A stretch of DNA of 50,791 bases, taken from positions 1 through 50,791 of the forward strand of contig NTXX01000037.1 of the NCBI GenBank assembly GCA_002559145.1. Reading direction: 5' to 3'. A program made the position numbers and the translations under genes. Source of the stretch: Bacillus sp. AFS006103. Its GTDB lineage: Bacteria; Bacillota; Bacilli; Bacillales; Cytobacillaceae. The notes below the pieces were generated by a model that was not told the DNA's origin, searched no databases, and worked only from the letters and a program-made list of their open reading frames with translations. Shown here in pieces: positions 1 through 8,770 of the stretch; within the stretch, counting starts at the first letter, position 1; each line of letters opens with the position of its first letter.

Positions 1-25
1 ACCCATGCTGGGCGTACAACAAAAA

Positions 26-51
26 GCAACGAACCCATTTGAGTTCGTTGC
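26..51. terminator. bidirectional intrinsic terminator
   Basis: A perfect 9-bp stem (GCAACGAAC / GTTCGTTGC) with a short loop is followed by T-rich sequence on both strands. On the minus strand the stem runs into TTTTTGTTG, so it should end the OFA transporter transcript. Confidence 0.8.
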
Positions 52-71
52 CTTATTATTAAAGTTCGCTA

Positions 72-1319
72 TTAACTTGCTCGTGTCTCCGGTGAAAGGC
101 TGCGAACCTTTTGTTGATTTCCTTTTTCTTTTGATTTCGGCTCACCATTAGAAGGTGCCTTAATCGTCATGGCAATGAGTAGTGAGATAATGCTTAGTAC
201 CGCAATGAGCTTAAAGGTGGGAAGGAAACCCCCGAGAGCAGAAGCAATAAATGAACCTGAAATGGCTCCAATTCCGAAACCTTGATAAATGATGCCGTAG
301 TTTTTGCTTTGATTTTTTAATCCGAAGAAATCTGCTACTATTGCTGGGAAGATGGTAATATTTCCGCCGAAACAGAAGGCAATCCCGGCAACACAGATAA
401 AGAATAAGGCATAATTTAATTGAATAAAGCTTAATACAGTCACTGCTGCTGCGGTAACAAGAAGTGCACCTGATACCACTTTTAAACGACCGACTTTATC
501 TGATAATGCCCCGAGAATGATACGCCCGCTTGTATTAAAGATGGCAACCAATGCCACCGCATTACTAGCTGTTTCAATATCAAGACCGACCAATCGAACG
601 CCAATGTCTTTCACGACGCCAATTAAGAATAACCCACTCATACATGCGGTGAAGAAAATAATAAATAATAGATAAGCTTGCTTTGTTTTAAGCATTTCTT
701 TCACTGTAAAATCTTTTTGAATGCTAGCTCCAAGCGTTTGTGTCGCTTGGCTGACTTTTGCTTCGCGAACAAGGAATGAACCACCCACTACCAAAATCAT
801 GACGATTAATCCCCAGTAAAAGAAGGTTTGAGTCACACCAACAGATTGAATCAGTGAACCATTAATGAACTTGAATAATAAACTTCCTGTACCATAGGCA
901 CCTACAGAAATTCCTGAAATAAGGCCTTTTCGCTCTGGAAACCACTTAATAAGATTGGATAAGGAAGTAATATATGCTGTTCCGTCTGCAGCTCCAACGA
1001 CCACTCCTGCCAAAATATAAAGCATCCACAGTGACGATACCTGGGAACTAAGGATTAAGCCTACTCCCAACACAAGACCTGCACATCCAATGAGACGACG
1101 TAGTCCCCATTTATCTTGCAGCTTCCCGGCAAATAACGTTGAAAAGGCCAAGGCGAAGCTAGTAATTGAAAAAGTAATAGCCACTGAATTTAACTTCCAA
1201 TGAAAGAGTTCTACTAACGGCTGATTAAATAGGCTCCAAGTATAAATAGTACCTAATCCCATCTGTACAATAATTGTTCCTAACACAATCAGCCATCGTT
1301 GATCTGTCCTTGATTTCAT
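72..1319 (-). CDS. OFA-family MFS transporter (oxalate/formate antiporter family; YhjX-like)
   Basis: A 415-aa integral membrane protein with about 12 predicted hydrophobic segments. The layout is that of the oxalate:formate antiporter (OFA) family of MFS: an N-terminal helix with WSLFNQP, an MFS loop GKLQDKWG near residue 65, and a second half starting after a hydrophilic loop near residue 200. OFA members carry small carboxylates; the substrate here is not readable from sequence. A GAGGAG Shine-Dalgarno lies 6 bases before the ATG. Immediately upstream is a LytS/LytTR two-component operon on the same strand, and a LytTR-type direct repeat sits in the gap. This parallels E. coli YpdAB, which controls the OFA protein YhjX in response to pyruvate. 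A pyruvate or related carboxylate role is therefore inferred, not shown. Confidence 0.88.
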   Translation of the reverse strand: MKSRTDQRWLIVLGTIIVQMGLGTIYTWSLFNQPLVELFHWKLNSVAITFSITSFALAFSTLFAGKLQDKWGLRRLIGCAGLVLGVGLILSSQVSSLWMLYILAGVVVGAADGTAYITSLSNLIKWFPERKGLISGISVGAYGTGSLLFKFINGSLIQSVGVTQTFFYWGLIVMILVVGGSFLVREAKVSQATQTLGASIQKDFTVKEMLKTKQAYLLFIIFFTACMSGLFLIGVVKDIGVRLVGLDIETASNAVALVAIFNTSGRIILGALSDKVGRLKVVSGALLVTAAAVTVLSFIQLNYALFFICVAGIAFCFGGNITIFPAIVADFFGLKNQSKNYGIIYQGFGIGAISGSFIASALGGFLPTFKLIAVLSIISLLIAMTIKAPSNGEPKSKEKGNQQKVRSLSPETRAS

Positions 1320-1432
1320 TGCGATCTCCTCTTTTCTTTTCTATAAAAATGATATTGTTCAACATCAGAAACCTTAGTTGACCTTGTTTATATCATCATC
1401 ATAGCACCGAAAAAAAAAGAGAAACTGTTTTC

Positions 1433-1470
1433 AGAATGAGATGGCTATTATTCGGAATGAATGGCTGTTA
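1433..1470 (-). promoter_or_regulatory. probable LytTR operator: two direct repeats upstream of the OFA transporter
   Basis: Read on the minus strand, two similar blocks beginning AGCCATTCATTC and AGCCATCTCATTC lie 20 bp apart, about two helical turns. They are 110-150 bp upstream of the transporter ATG; the upstream block touches the stop codon of the response-regulator gene. LytTR regulators bind direct repeats with this spacing. The blocks resemble the E. coli YpdB motif (GGCATTTCAT repeats). Identity as the operator is inferred. Confidence 0.6.
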
Positions 1471-2247
1471 TAGATGCATAATTTGTCGAAACGCTTTCAC
1501 TTTACTTCTGCTGACCGGAATTTCCTCTGGGAGATTTTTCAAACGGAGCATATAGGTTTGATTAAACCATGGGACAATTTCACGGATTTTCGTCAGGTTA
1601 ACCGTATAAGAACGGTGACAGCGAAAGAAAAGGTCTTCCGGTAGAAGTGCATCAAATTCCGTTATGCTCATTGGCATGGTGTACTCCTCCTCTTGCGTGT
1701 ACACCAATGTCACTTTTTCACTAGCGATGGCGTAATAGATATCATTCGCATCTGTAACTATAATCTTATCATTCTTTTTCAAATTGATCCGACTCGTAGT
1801 CTTCGCTGCTATTTCTCTTGGCTGGCTTAGAGTATTAAGACTAGATTCGAGCTTTCTAACCGCTTGCGATGTTTCGAGGTGATCGCGTTTAAAGGCCGAT
1901 TCCAGTCTGCTTAACATCGCAGCAATCCGCTTCTCGTCATAGGGCTTTAATATATAATCAAAGGCCTCCAGATCAAAGGCTTGTGCCGCATGCTCTTTGT
2001 AAGCCGTGGTAAAGACAATATAAGGTCTTTTAGTAAATTTACTGATTGTACTTGCTAACAACATCCCATTAAGAGAAGGAATATTTATATCTAAGAAAAT
2101 CACATCTGTTTCATGCTCCTGCAAAAATTTCAACACATCTAAACCATCATCAAAGAAATGGGTCACTTCAATTTCACTATAGGCCTCAACTAAATACTCC
2201 AGTTCTTCACGAGCTGGAACTTCATCTTCCACAATGATTGCTCTCAT
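1468..2247 (-). CDS. LytTR-family response regulator (LytT/YpdB-like)
   Basis: 259 aa. An N-terminal receiver domain has the acidic pair at residues 8-9, phospho-acceptor Asp53 (in FLDINIP) and the Lys near 102 in ILKPY. A linker of about 30 residues leads to a C-terminal LytTR DNA-binding domain (about 150-257) with the typical [12 protein letters not shown] stretch. The ATG overlaps the stop codon of the sensor kinase gene by 4 bp, so the two are co-translated. The likely target is the OFA transporter directly downstream, whose leader carries LytTR-like direct repeats. Confidence 0.92.
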   Translation of the reverse strand: MRAIIVEDEVPAREELEYLVEAYSEIEVTHFFDDGLDVLKFLQEHETDVIFLDINIPSLNGMLLASTISKFTKRPYIVFTTAYKEHAAQAFDLEAFDYILKPYDEKRIAAMLSRLESAFKRDHLETSQAVRKLESSLNTLSQPREIAAKTTSRINLKKNDKIIVTDANDIYYAIASEKVTLVYTQEEEYTMPMSITEFDALLPEDLFFRCHRSYTVNLTKIREIVPWFNQTYMLRLKNLPEEIPVSRSKVKAFRQIMHL

Positions 2248-3905
2248 AGATTCTCCTTTACGATATCAAAAAAAACTTCGGTTCCTGGTGACAAACGATG
2301 AATGACCAATCCATGTCCATAGATTAGTTTTACGCGTTGGTGAACATTATACAAGCCTATTTTGTTGGCTGGTACATTATCTTGGAACAATTGTTCAATG
2401 ACATCTTCACTAATTCCCGCGCCCGTGTCTTTTACACTAATTCTTATTTTATTTCCCAGATCCTTAACGGCAATCTTCACCACTCCAGGACCTTTGATTT
2501 TTAAGATTCCATGGATAATGGCATTTTCGACTAATGGCTGGATGAGCAGACTCGGTATGTTGACCTGGACATCGTCAATCTCGTATTCCACCGTTAATCG
2601 GCTCCCGAAACGAGCCTTCTCGATTTCCACATAATCACGGATTTGCGTTAATTCTTTATGAAGATCAATCAATTCATCATTAACTTCTAAATTATAACGC
2701 ATATACCCAGAGAGATTAATAATTAACTCACGCGCCTTGTCCGGATTTCTGCGTGTTGTGGAGGCAATCGCATTTAGGGCATTAAATAAAAAATGCGGAT
2801 TAATCTTCGTTTGGAGTGCCTTTAACTCCGCCTTGTTCGCTGCTGATCGAATCTGTTCAATCCGAGAAACCTCCATAAGAGTGGAGATGGTTTGCGATAG
2901 CCCAATCGCCATCGTCTGCAGCGAATAGGTCATTTTATAAGCTTTACGGTAATAAATTTTAAGTGTTCCCGTCACCTCTCCATGTTCCTCAAACGGGACA
3001 ATGAGCAGGGAGTGAATTTGGGGTGTATGGTGATCGGCCACGTTATTCCGAATAATAAACTTCCCGCTGTGAATCACGTCTTTCGTCAAATCACTGATGA
3101 TTTCCTGACCGATGACATATCGTTCTTCTCCAAAGCCCACATAGGCGAGCACATTTTGTGTATCTGTAATCGCAACTGCATCGGCCTTGATATCCTCCTT
3201 GATAATCCGGCAAATTTCCTTCAGGGAATCATAATTGATAGACCGAAAATAAGGAAGGGTCTTATTCGCGATATCCAATGCCATCTTTGCCTGTCTCGCT
3301 GCAATCAATTCTTTTTCACCTTCAACGCTCATCACCAGTAAAACAATGAGTCCGATGTTTACTTCCCCAACAATCATCGGCAAGGCGATTTTCGAAACAA
3401 TATCCAAACCAAGTTCATAGGGATTTGCCATCACTAGGATCAGTAACATCGTCAACATTTCGGACAACATTCCTGCCGCGATTCCATAAATCCAGCGTAA
3501 GGAACTCTTCACTCTTCGGTTAATATAACCCGATACAACCCCAGCTAAAATACTTGTAATTAGACAGGGAATCGATGTGGGACCACCAATATCGATTAAA
3601 TATCGATGGACACCTGAAACAATACCAGTAATAATTCCTACCCAGGGTCCAAACAAGATCCCGCCAGAAACGACTGCAATAATCCTGACATTTACAAGTG
3701 ATCCTTCCACATTAATCCCTGAATACGTTCCAAAAATGGCAAATAAGCAAAACACAAGGATGATGACAACTCGCTCTGTGACAGAGTGGCGCTCTTTTTG
3801 AAGCGACTCCTTAAATCTCGGGATCCGTATCATAAAAAACAGGCAAATCAAAAGCAAGGCCGCTCGTTCAAATAAATGGATTAGCATTTCTAATGTTGTG
3901 TTCAT
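2244..3905 (-). CDS. LytS-type membrane sensor histidine kinase
   Basis: 553 aa. The first 200 residues hold about six hydrophobic helices matching the 5TM-5TMR_LYT sensor module (conserved IPRFKE and [17 protein letters not shown] regions). A GAF-like domain (about 215-345) follows, then a HisK_5-type phospho-acceptor region with [11 protein letters not shown] near residue 370, and a C-terminal HATPase domain with LVENAIIHG and DTGAGI. In this family the kinase phosphorylates the cognate LytTR regulator, here encoded 4 bp overlapping downstream. LytS/BtsS/YpdA kinases are known for pyruvate or cell-envelope sensing; the ligand here is unknown. Confidence 0.92.
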   Translation of the reverse strand: MNTTLEMLIHLFERAALLLICLFFMIRIPRFKESLQKERHSVTERVVIILVFCLFAIFGTYSGINVEGSLVNVRIIAVVSGGILFGPWVGIITGIVSGVHRYLIDIGGPTSIPCLITSILAGVVSGYINRRVKSSLRWIYGIAAGMLSEMLTMLLILVMANPYELGLDIVSKIALPMIVGEVNIGLIVLLVMSVEGEKELIAARQAKMALDIANKTLPYFRSINYDSLKEICRIIKEDIKADAVAITDTQNVLAYVGFGEERYVIGQEIISDLTKDVIHSGKFIIRNNVADHHTPQIHSLLIVPFEEHGEVTGTLKIYYRKAYKMTYSLQTMAIGLSQTISTLMEVSRIEQIRSAANKAELKALQTKINPHFLFNALNAIASTTRRNPDKARELIINLSGYMRYNLEVNDELIDLHKELTQIRDYVEIEKARFGSRLTVEYEIDDVQVNIPSLLIQPLVENAIIHGILKIKGPGVVKIAVKDLGNKIRISVKDTGAGISEDVIEQLFQDNVPANKIGLYNVHQRVKLIYGHGLVIHRLSPGTEVFFDIVKENL

Positions 3906-4185
3906 CGAAGGTTCCTTTCTATATTTCTAATCCTTCCACATTTTAGAGTCTTTAGAGTCATAATCTTTTTCAATTCAATATTTATTAATATCCCCAAAAA
4001 CAGGTAGAATTTTTTCTGTTTAATGTTTTAAAAACTCTTCTATTTTAGAGAAATCGAGCTAGTATTTCCACCTATTTGCTCTAAAGCTTGGATTAAAACA
4101 GGCTATTTTCTTAGGACAACATCCTCCCGAGATACATATACATGCAGTGTAAATATAATTCATTAATTTTAAGGGGAGAATTTTT

Positions 4186-5058
4186 ATGGATAAAGACACG
4201 ATGAAATGTTTTATAGGGAAAGTCATCAAGGTTGATAGAGGTGGACCCGAATCCAAAATCGGGATGTTAATGGATGCTAGTGATGATCTTATCGTCCTTC
4301 TCACGGAAGATGATGGTCTTGTTTACTACAATAGTAAACATATTAGAAGTTTTACAGATAATATTAAAGGGTCTATGAAATTAAGCATTGAAGTCCCCAA
4401 AGACTTCAAATTTATAAAAGCTGCTAATTTCAAAGAATTGCTGGACTCCTTAAAATTTAAATGGATTAAAATTAATCGTGGAGGCCCGGAGAAATTAGAG
4501 GGGGTACTCACGGAGGTAGAGAATGATTCTGTTTTCTTAATCAATAATCAGGAAATCGTTCGCCTATCTCTAATACACATTAGGAGTATTAGTTATGGAT
4601 TAATAGTTGAAAAAGCTGAAGAAGAAAAAGCTGATAAACAAAAATCACATAACAAAGACGGAAAATCAAACGAAAGCAATAAAAACAAAAACAATAAGAC
4701 CAATAACAAAAAGAGAACTTCGCAAAAGAAATCTACGGATAATGCTGAAATGGCTCTAGCGTATCCATTATCTTCGCAAGAAACAATGGTTGAAGATATT
4801 GAAAGTGATCTATCCATTCCTTTAGAAACAGTGGAAACCTTGCAAGAAACTACTGTTGAAGATGTTGAAAGTGATCTATCTATTCCTTTTGAAACTGTAG
4901 AAACTTTGCTAGAAACTACTGTTGAAGATGTTGAAAGTAATCTATCCAATCCTTTAGCCACAATGGAAACAGCACAAGAAACAGCTGTTGAAGATACTCA
5001 CGATGATTTATCCGTTCTCTTTTCAACATTGGAAAAGATTTTACGAAAATACGTCTAA
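4186..5058 (+). CDS. CotB-like spore coat protein with C-terminal 22-aa tandem repeats
   Basis: 290 aa. Two copies of the CotB-type domain contain the hallmark RGGPE motif (residues 19-23 and 99-103), each followed by a beta-rich segment ending near HIRSIS/HIRSF. A Lys/Asn/Ser-rich linker (about 145-190) follows. Residues 199-286 form four 22-aa repeats (ETTVEDVESDLSIP-type), encoded by a 66-bp tandem repeat at 4780-5043. The ATG has an AAGGGGAG Shine-Dalgarno at 8 bases. CotB proteins sit in the outer spore coat. B. subtilis CotB instead has Ser/Lys-rich C-terminal repeats, so the acidic repeat here is distinctive. The gene stands alone and would be expected under sporulation control; no clear sigma-K promoter was identified. 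Confidence 0.8.
   Translation: MDKDTMKCFIGKVIKVDRGGPESKIGMLMDASDDLIVLLTEDDGLVYYNSKHIRSFTDNIKGSMKLSIEVPKDFKFIKAANFKELLDSLKFKWIKINRGGPEKLEGVLTEVENDSVFLINNQEIVRLSLIHIRSISYGLIVEKAEEEKADKQKSHNKDGKSNESNKNKNNKTNNKKRTSQKKSTDNAEMALAYPLSSQETMVEDIESDLSIPLETVETLQETTVEDVESDLSIPFETVETLLETTVEDVESNLSNPLATMETAQETAVEDTHDDLSVLFSTLEKILRKYV
4780..5043 (+). repeat. four 66-bp tandem repeats inside the CotB-like gene
   Basis: Four in-frame copies encode 22-residue acidic units. Copies 2 and 3 are the most alike; copy 4 is the most diverged. Slippage or recombination could change the repeat number without shifting the frame. Confidence 0.8.
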
Positions 5059-5113
5059 ATCACGATTTGCTATAAAAAATAGAAGGATCAATAGTGGTCC
5101 TTCTATTTCTTAT

Positions 5114-6316
5114 TTATTCATGATTGTGACTTAAAAAATGAAAAATCTCATCCACTGCTTGGTGATAACCTCCCGATTGTTGAAAGGATTCCTTTATATT
5201 TGAAACAGCTATCTGGAAAGATGAGTTGTTTAACACATGATCAGCGGCTTCACGTAGTTGATTGGCAGTCAAGTCTTGCATTTTTAATGTTATACCAGCA
5301 CCGATATTGGCCACTTGCTCGGCTATAATCGGCTGATCCGCGCTTTGTGGGATGACGATGAGCGGAACCCCGTAGTAAAGCCCCTCATGAGTACTGTTCA
5401 TTCCCCCATGGGTGATAAATAATTTAGTGTATTTCAATACTTCCGTTTGTGGAAGATAATTTTTTACAATGAAGTTTTCAGGGATTTCCCCTAAATCAGA
5501 TAGTTGAACTTTGTCCCCAATCGACATGACCACGGTATGATTAGTATTTCCAAATGCCTCAAAACACAGGTTATAAAAGTCGATGGCATGATTAAAGACC
5601 GTACCAAGAGAAATATATATGGGTCTCTTTTCCTGGATGGCTGTAAGTTCAAAATTTTCTTGATCGAATCGTGTAGAGATAGATGGACCAATAAATTTGT
5701 AAGTTTGGTCGAATGCTTCTCCAAAAAATTGAAACTCTCTGGTGGTATATACGATTGTAAGGGGTGCCGGATTACAAAAAACTTCGTAAGGGGAATGAAT
5801 TTTGACATCATATTTTTCCGCGCACCTTGCCGTCAAACTTTGATATTGATCGTTTATTTCTTTACCCATTTCTGGAGGAATGTTTTTAGACTGCTGTTCC
5901 AACATTTGATCGAATGATTCCTTTGTCTGTGCAAAGGAAGTACATGAATTGATGGCTGGAAGCTGAAGAATTTGAGCAAGTATACGTCCACAACCAAACA
6001 TGGAATCGTGGATGATATAATCAAATGGTTCTCTTTCAATCTGTTCAAGCACACTTGGTATGACAATATCTGCCGTATGTAAAAGACCGTTGATTCTTTC
6101 CGGTAAATAGTTTCTTCCACCCGAGATAAAGGCCTTAATAAATTGTTGGCCATCCAATGTTCGTACCGTAGCCCCCGTCTTCTCTATTCGGTCCCGAAAA
6201 GCTTCTATTGTAAAGTACACAACCTCTTCCCCGCGCGAAATAAGCTCTTGTACAACTCCAATCGTTGGATTGACATGCCCTTCTGACCCGGCATTGATAA
6301 ATAAAACACGTGCCAT
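5114..6316 (-). CDS. MGT-family UDP-glycosyltransferase (YjiC/YdhE-like)
   Basis: About 400 aa, GT1 (GT-B fold). The N-terminal acceptor half starts with the INAGSEGHVNPT motif. The C-terminal donor half has ISLGTVFN near 240 and the nucleotide-sugar signature THGGMNSTHEGLYYGVP followed by PQSADQP. MGT members move glucose from UDP-glucose to macrolides, flavonoids or other small hydroxylated acceptors in the cytoplasm; the acceptor here is unknown. The longest frame starts 9 bases earlier at a GTG that overlaps the AAGGAG Shine-Dalgarno. The ATG at 6316 (MARVLF) is 8 bases from that site and is preferred. Confidence 0.9.
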   Translation of the reverse strand: MARVLFINAGSEGHVNPTIGVVQELISRGEEVVYFTIEAFRDRIEKTGATVRTLDGQQFIKAFISGGRNYLPERINGLLHTADIVIPSVLEQIEREPFDYIIHDSMFGCGRILAQILQLPAINSCTSFAQTKESFDQMLEQQSKNIPPEMGKEINDQYQSLTARCAEKYDVKIHSPYEVFCNPAPLTIVYTTREFQFFGEAFDQTYKFIGPSISTRFDQENFELTAIQEKRPIYISLGTVFNHAIDFYNLCFEAFGNTNHTVVMSIGDKVQLSDLGEIPENFIVKNYLPQTEVLKYTKLFITHGGMNSTHEGLYYGVPLIVIPQSADQPIIAEQVANIGAGITLKMQDLTANQLREAADHVLNNSSFQIAVSNIKESFQQSGGYHQAVDEIFHFLSHNHE

Positions 6317-6423
6317 TTCAACCACTCCTTAAGGTAATTCTAAAATTGTTGAAAATAGGCCATTTTCAACAATAAAAAAATATTTTGCATCTATTGCATC
6401 GCTACATCAATAGAATAAACTGG

Positions 6424-6618
6424 TTAATCCGTTCTGCCATATTTCAATAAAATAAAATGGTTATGCAGTTCCCGTTCATTAATTGATATCCGGACTGCTA
6501 AGTCTTGCGTTCGTAACACAAAATCTTTAACCCCAATAAATTCCGATTCAGCAATCAAATAGAATTGTGTTCCTTTTTTAAAATTCTTAAAATTATTCTT
6601 TAACTTATACATCTTCAT
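6424..6618 (-). CDS. small hypothetical protein
   Basis: 64 aa from the preferred ATG at 6618 (MKMYKLKNNF), preceded by a weak AGGGA site; a TTG 21 bases upstream is the alternative. The protein is basic at the N-terminus with a beta-rich middle (TQFYLIAESEFIGVKDFVLR), and has no transmembrane segment. I do not recognise the family. It is probably real because its composition is ordinary and no competing frame exists. Confidence 0.5.
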   Translation of the reverse strand: MKMYKLKNNFKNFKKGTQFYLIAESEFIGVKDFVLRTQDLAVRISINERELHNHFILLKYGRTD

Positions 6619-6819
6619 TTTTTCCCTAGCTTCTCCCAAAATCTTTAATAAGTCTGACTATAACATAGTTTTTTTCGCATATAAGTTTTTCCTCTATATT
6701 TCTTATAATTTTTTTACAATCTTTGTATGTCATTGCCATTGGGTAGGAAATCAATCGTTTTTATTTTCGATTCAGTGCTAATAATAACATGGTGAAACAA
6801 AAAAAAAAGGAGGATTTAT

Positions 6820-6978
6820 ATGCAACAGAAGCAAAATGCTAAAAAAAATGTGGGGTCGATTATGAAACCAGAATTTGCTGGAACGGATGCACAAGAGGTT
6901 AAACAAGAAATTCAAAACGATGTGAGCGCAGGTCAAGGTGCAATGACTTCCCGAGAGGCAGGATCTATGCGCGATTAA
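6820..6978 (+). CDS. short gamma-SASP-like spore protein
   Basis: A 52-aa gene with a perfect AAGGAGG Shine-Dalgarno 6-7 bases before the ATG. The product is hydrophilic and rich in Gln, Ala and Gly. Its middle (EFAGTDAQEVKQEIQ) resembles the EFASETDAQQVRQQ-type repeats of gamma-type small acid-soluble spore proteins, which store amino acids in the spore core. It carries one repeat where B. subtilis SspE has two. A sigma-G promoter was not clearly seen. Family assignment is moderate; the gene itself is well supported. Confidence 0.6.
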   Translation: MQQKQNAKKNVGSIMKPEFAGTDAQEVKQEIQNDVSAGQGAMTSREAGSMRD

Positions 6979-7039
6979 AAACCAATCCAGTTTGCAATCC
7001 ATTTCCGCCTTCACCGAATCGTGTTTTGTGTAGGTATGA

Positions 7040-7235
7040 GAATTCATAGGCGGAGAAATTCCGCCTAATGTATATTAGGGAAGCTTAAGGAGTGGAAATA
7101 AGCGGAATATTACGCTTAACTACTCTTAATTAGACAAAATCTAAAGATTTGGTGAATATAAGTGGAAAAGCTTCCCTTATTTTTAAGGAAATATGGGTAT
7201 TTCCCAATTTAGCCGGAATTTTTCCGTTTATTTTT
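7040..7235. repeat. cluster of short GGCGGA/AAGCGG palindromes in a 357-bp gene-free stretch
   Basis: The gap between the SASP-like gene and the next coding region holds three imperfect palindromes of one type: TAGGCGGA/TCCGCCTA at 7047-7067, TAAGCG/CGCTTA at 7099-7118, and CCGGAA..TTCCG near 7212-7226. The spacing sequence is AT-rich. A related palindrome occurs at 49841-49865. This looks like a dispersed intergenic repeat family. Confidence 0.5.
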
Positions 7236-7335
7236 CAAACAAAGTGAAATCAACCTTTGGTTATAATAGAACCGAACTAATACCTAATGGAACCCGTTAT
7301 CCATTGAGTGTTTTTTTCCTACCATACTCTACTTC

Positions 7336-7635
7336 TTAATCAAACCGTTCTGTTTCAAATCCTTCCAAAATATCCTCTAATTCGGTAAGAAAATTTAGTT
7401 GTACAGGAGCAGGGATTTGTTCCATCCACTTTTTTATTTCAGGTAACTCCTCAGCCTCTTCTATAATCGTTGGCTTTGGTTGAAGCGTTTCCCACCACTT
7501 TTTCAACTCATCAATAAATTCATAAAAATAGCTTTCAAATCTTTCTGCCCATTCTGCCCCTTCATCACCAGACGTCTTTTGCATCATACTCCAGGCTTCC
7601 ATTGCTGTTTCAAAGTACTCATCAATTAGCTTCAT
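7336..7635 (-). CDS. acidic hypothetical protein
   Basis: 99 aa with an AAAGGAG Shine-Dalgarno 6 bases before the ATG. Strongly acidic, Trp- and Glu-rich, predicted mostly helical (repeated EW/EF/WW patterns), without signal peptide or membrane segment. I do not recognise a family. It is transcribed alone, between the repeat-rich gap and a truncated HAD gene. Confidence 0.65.
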   Translation of the reverse strand: MKLIDEYFETAMEAWSMMQKTSGDEGAEWAERFESYFYEFIDELKKWWETLQPKPTIIEEAEELPEIKKWMEQIPAPVQLNFLTELEDILEGFETERFD

Positions 7636-7698
7636 GTCGATCTCCTTTCTACATACTGTTATATCTTACGTTCCCTTATTGTATCATTAATTGTTTAG

Positions 7699-7905
7699 GG
7701 AGTTCGCAAAGTTGTAGCCATTGGAGACGGACCTAATGATATAGAAATGCTTCGTCATGTCGGTACAGGTGTAGCAATGGGGAACGCAAGCAATGAAGTT
7801 AAAACAGTAGCTGATTTTGTAACAGGACATCACGAAAATGATGGACTAGCTGAGTTTATAGAACGTTATCTGATTGATAAGTCATATGAATCAAATGTGA
7901 TTTAA
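7699..7905 (+). pseudogene. 3' remnant of a Cof-type HAD phosphatase
   Basis: An open frame of 68 codons without its own start encodes only the C-terminal end of a Cof-like HAD hydrolase. It contains motif IV as VAIGDGPNDIEML, followed by the usual GVAMGNASNEVK.AADFVT-like stretch (here VKTVADFVTGHHENDGLAEFIE). The core (DxD motif I, cap) is absent, because an in-frame stop lies just upstream at 7696-7698. A terminator follows the stop codon. The gene has been truncated and should be inactive. Confidence 0.8.
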
Positions 7906-7920
7906 GATAATTTTTTCAAA

Positions 7921-7972
7921 AAAAATGGCAGGTGTGATCTATTGTTGTTAGATCCATACCTGCCATTTTCAT
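7921..7972 (+). terminator. intrinsic terminator of the lost HAD gene
   Basis: AATGGCAGGT / ACCTGCCATT form a stem of at least 10 bp, followed by TTTTC. It lies 16 bp after the HAD remnant stop codon. Confidence 0.75.
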
Positions 7973-8008
7973 TTACCTAGTTATTTAAACACACTGAGCG
8001 TCGGGTAC

Positions 8009-8425
8009 TCAGCCCTTCGGCATTTTGCTCATATCCATATACAATACGTTCCAGCGATGACCATCTGGATCAGCAAAACCGCAGCCGTACATCCAACCGC
8101 CCTTTTCTCCCGGCCTGCTGTATACAGAGCCCCCCGCACGTTCGGCTTTCAAGGCGAGCTCATCCACTTCATCCTTGGAGTTTGCCCCCAGAGAGAATAA
8201 TACTTCAGTACCCTGCAACGAATTCGCCACAGCATTTCCCGTAAAACTGCGGAAAGTAGATTCTGGGAAGAGCATTAAAACAACCTTATTGTCGCCGACG
8301 ATAAAGCAGCTTGAGCCATCTTGGCTTGCATATTGCTCATTCAACCGAAAACCGAGCTGCGTATAGAACTCCTTTGCTCGTTCGGGCTCTCTTACTGGCA
8401 GGTTTAACCACAAATCTCTCGCCAT
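8009..8425 (-). CDS. VOC-superfamily protein (glyoxalase/bleomycin resistance-like)
   Basis: 138 aa from the ATG at 8425 (MARDLWLNLPV), which is 9 bases after GCAGGAGG; a TTG three codons upstream abuts the Shine-Dalgarno and is less likely. Two beta-alpha-beta-beta-beta units are visible: LWLNLPVREPERAKEFYTQLGF, then EVLFSLGANSKDEVDELA. It ends with the usual GFADPDGHRWNVLYMD, whose Asp/His region carries metal ligands in this superfamily. The substrate cannot be told. Closest in look to the uncharacterised VOC/PhnB-like lactoylglutathione-lyase relatives. Confidence 0.85.
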   Translation of the reverse strand: MARDLWLNLPVREPERAKEFYTQLGFRLNEQYASQDGSSCFIVGDNKVVLMLFPESTFRSFTGNAVANSLQGTEVLFSLGANSKDEVDELALKAERAGGSVYSRPGEKGGWMYGCGFADPDGHRWNVLYMDMSKMPKG

Positions 8426-8538
8426 ACCTAACAACCTCCTGCAATTTCAGATAACTTCCCTTCCTATTCTACCTTTTCTACATGGGAATAGATACGAAAA
8501 ATCTCCTCCTATTCCCAACGTTAAAACTCCCCCATTAA

Positions 8539-8760
8539 TTATCCTAGACTGTCTTCGTCTCCTTTGTATTCTAAAATATCTCCAGGCTGACAGTCCAAAG
8601 CTTTACAGATGGCTTCTAACGTCGATAATCGAATCGCTTTTGCCTTTCCATTTTTCAAGATAGAAAGATTGGCCATCGTGATTCCAACCCGCTCCGAAAG
8701 TTCTGTCACGCTCATTTTCCTTTTAGCTATCATCACATCAATATTGATTATAATCGCCAT
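8539..8760 (-). CDS. XRE-family HTH transcriptional regulator (YozG-like)
   Basis: 73 aa, a single Cro/CI helix-turn-helix: MSVTELSERVGITMANLSILKNGK covers the recognition helices, and the ending ALDCQPGDILEY is typical of short YozG-type regulators. The ATG at 8760 is preferred over a GTG 9 bases upstream, because the GAGGTG site then has normal spacing. It lies 10 bp downstream of a DUF2975 membrane protein gene. This pair is commonly co-transcribed in Firmicutes, and the regulator probably controls its own operon. Confidence 0.88.
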   Translation of the reverse strand: MAIIINIDVMIAKRKMSVTELSERVGITMANLSILKNGKAKAIRLSTLEAICKALDCQPGDILEYKGDEDSLG

Positions 8761-8770
8761 TGTTTTCACC

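Noticed and set aside
4100..4185. Possible sigma-K promoter before the CotB-like gene (CATATACAT near 4134).
   Set aside because: The -10 box does not fit CATANNNTA and no -35 AC is at proper spacing, so it is not listed as a feature.
4593..4961. Minus-strand frame of 122 codons opposite the CotB-like gene.
   Set aside because: It is the shadow of the repeats in the real gene; its Ser/Leu-rich low-complexity product reflects the opposite strand.
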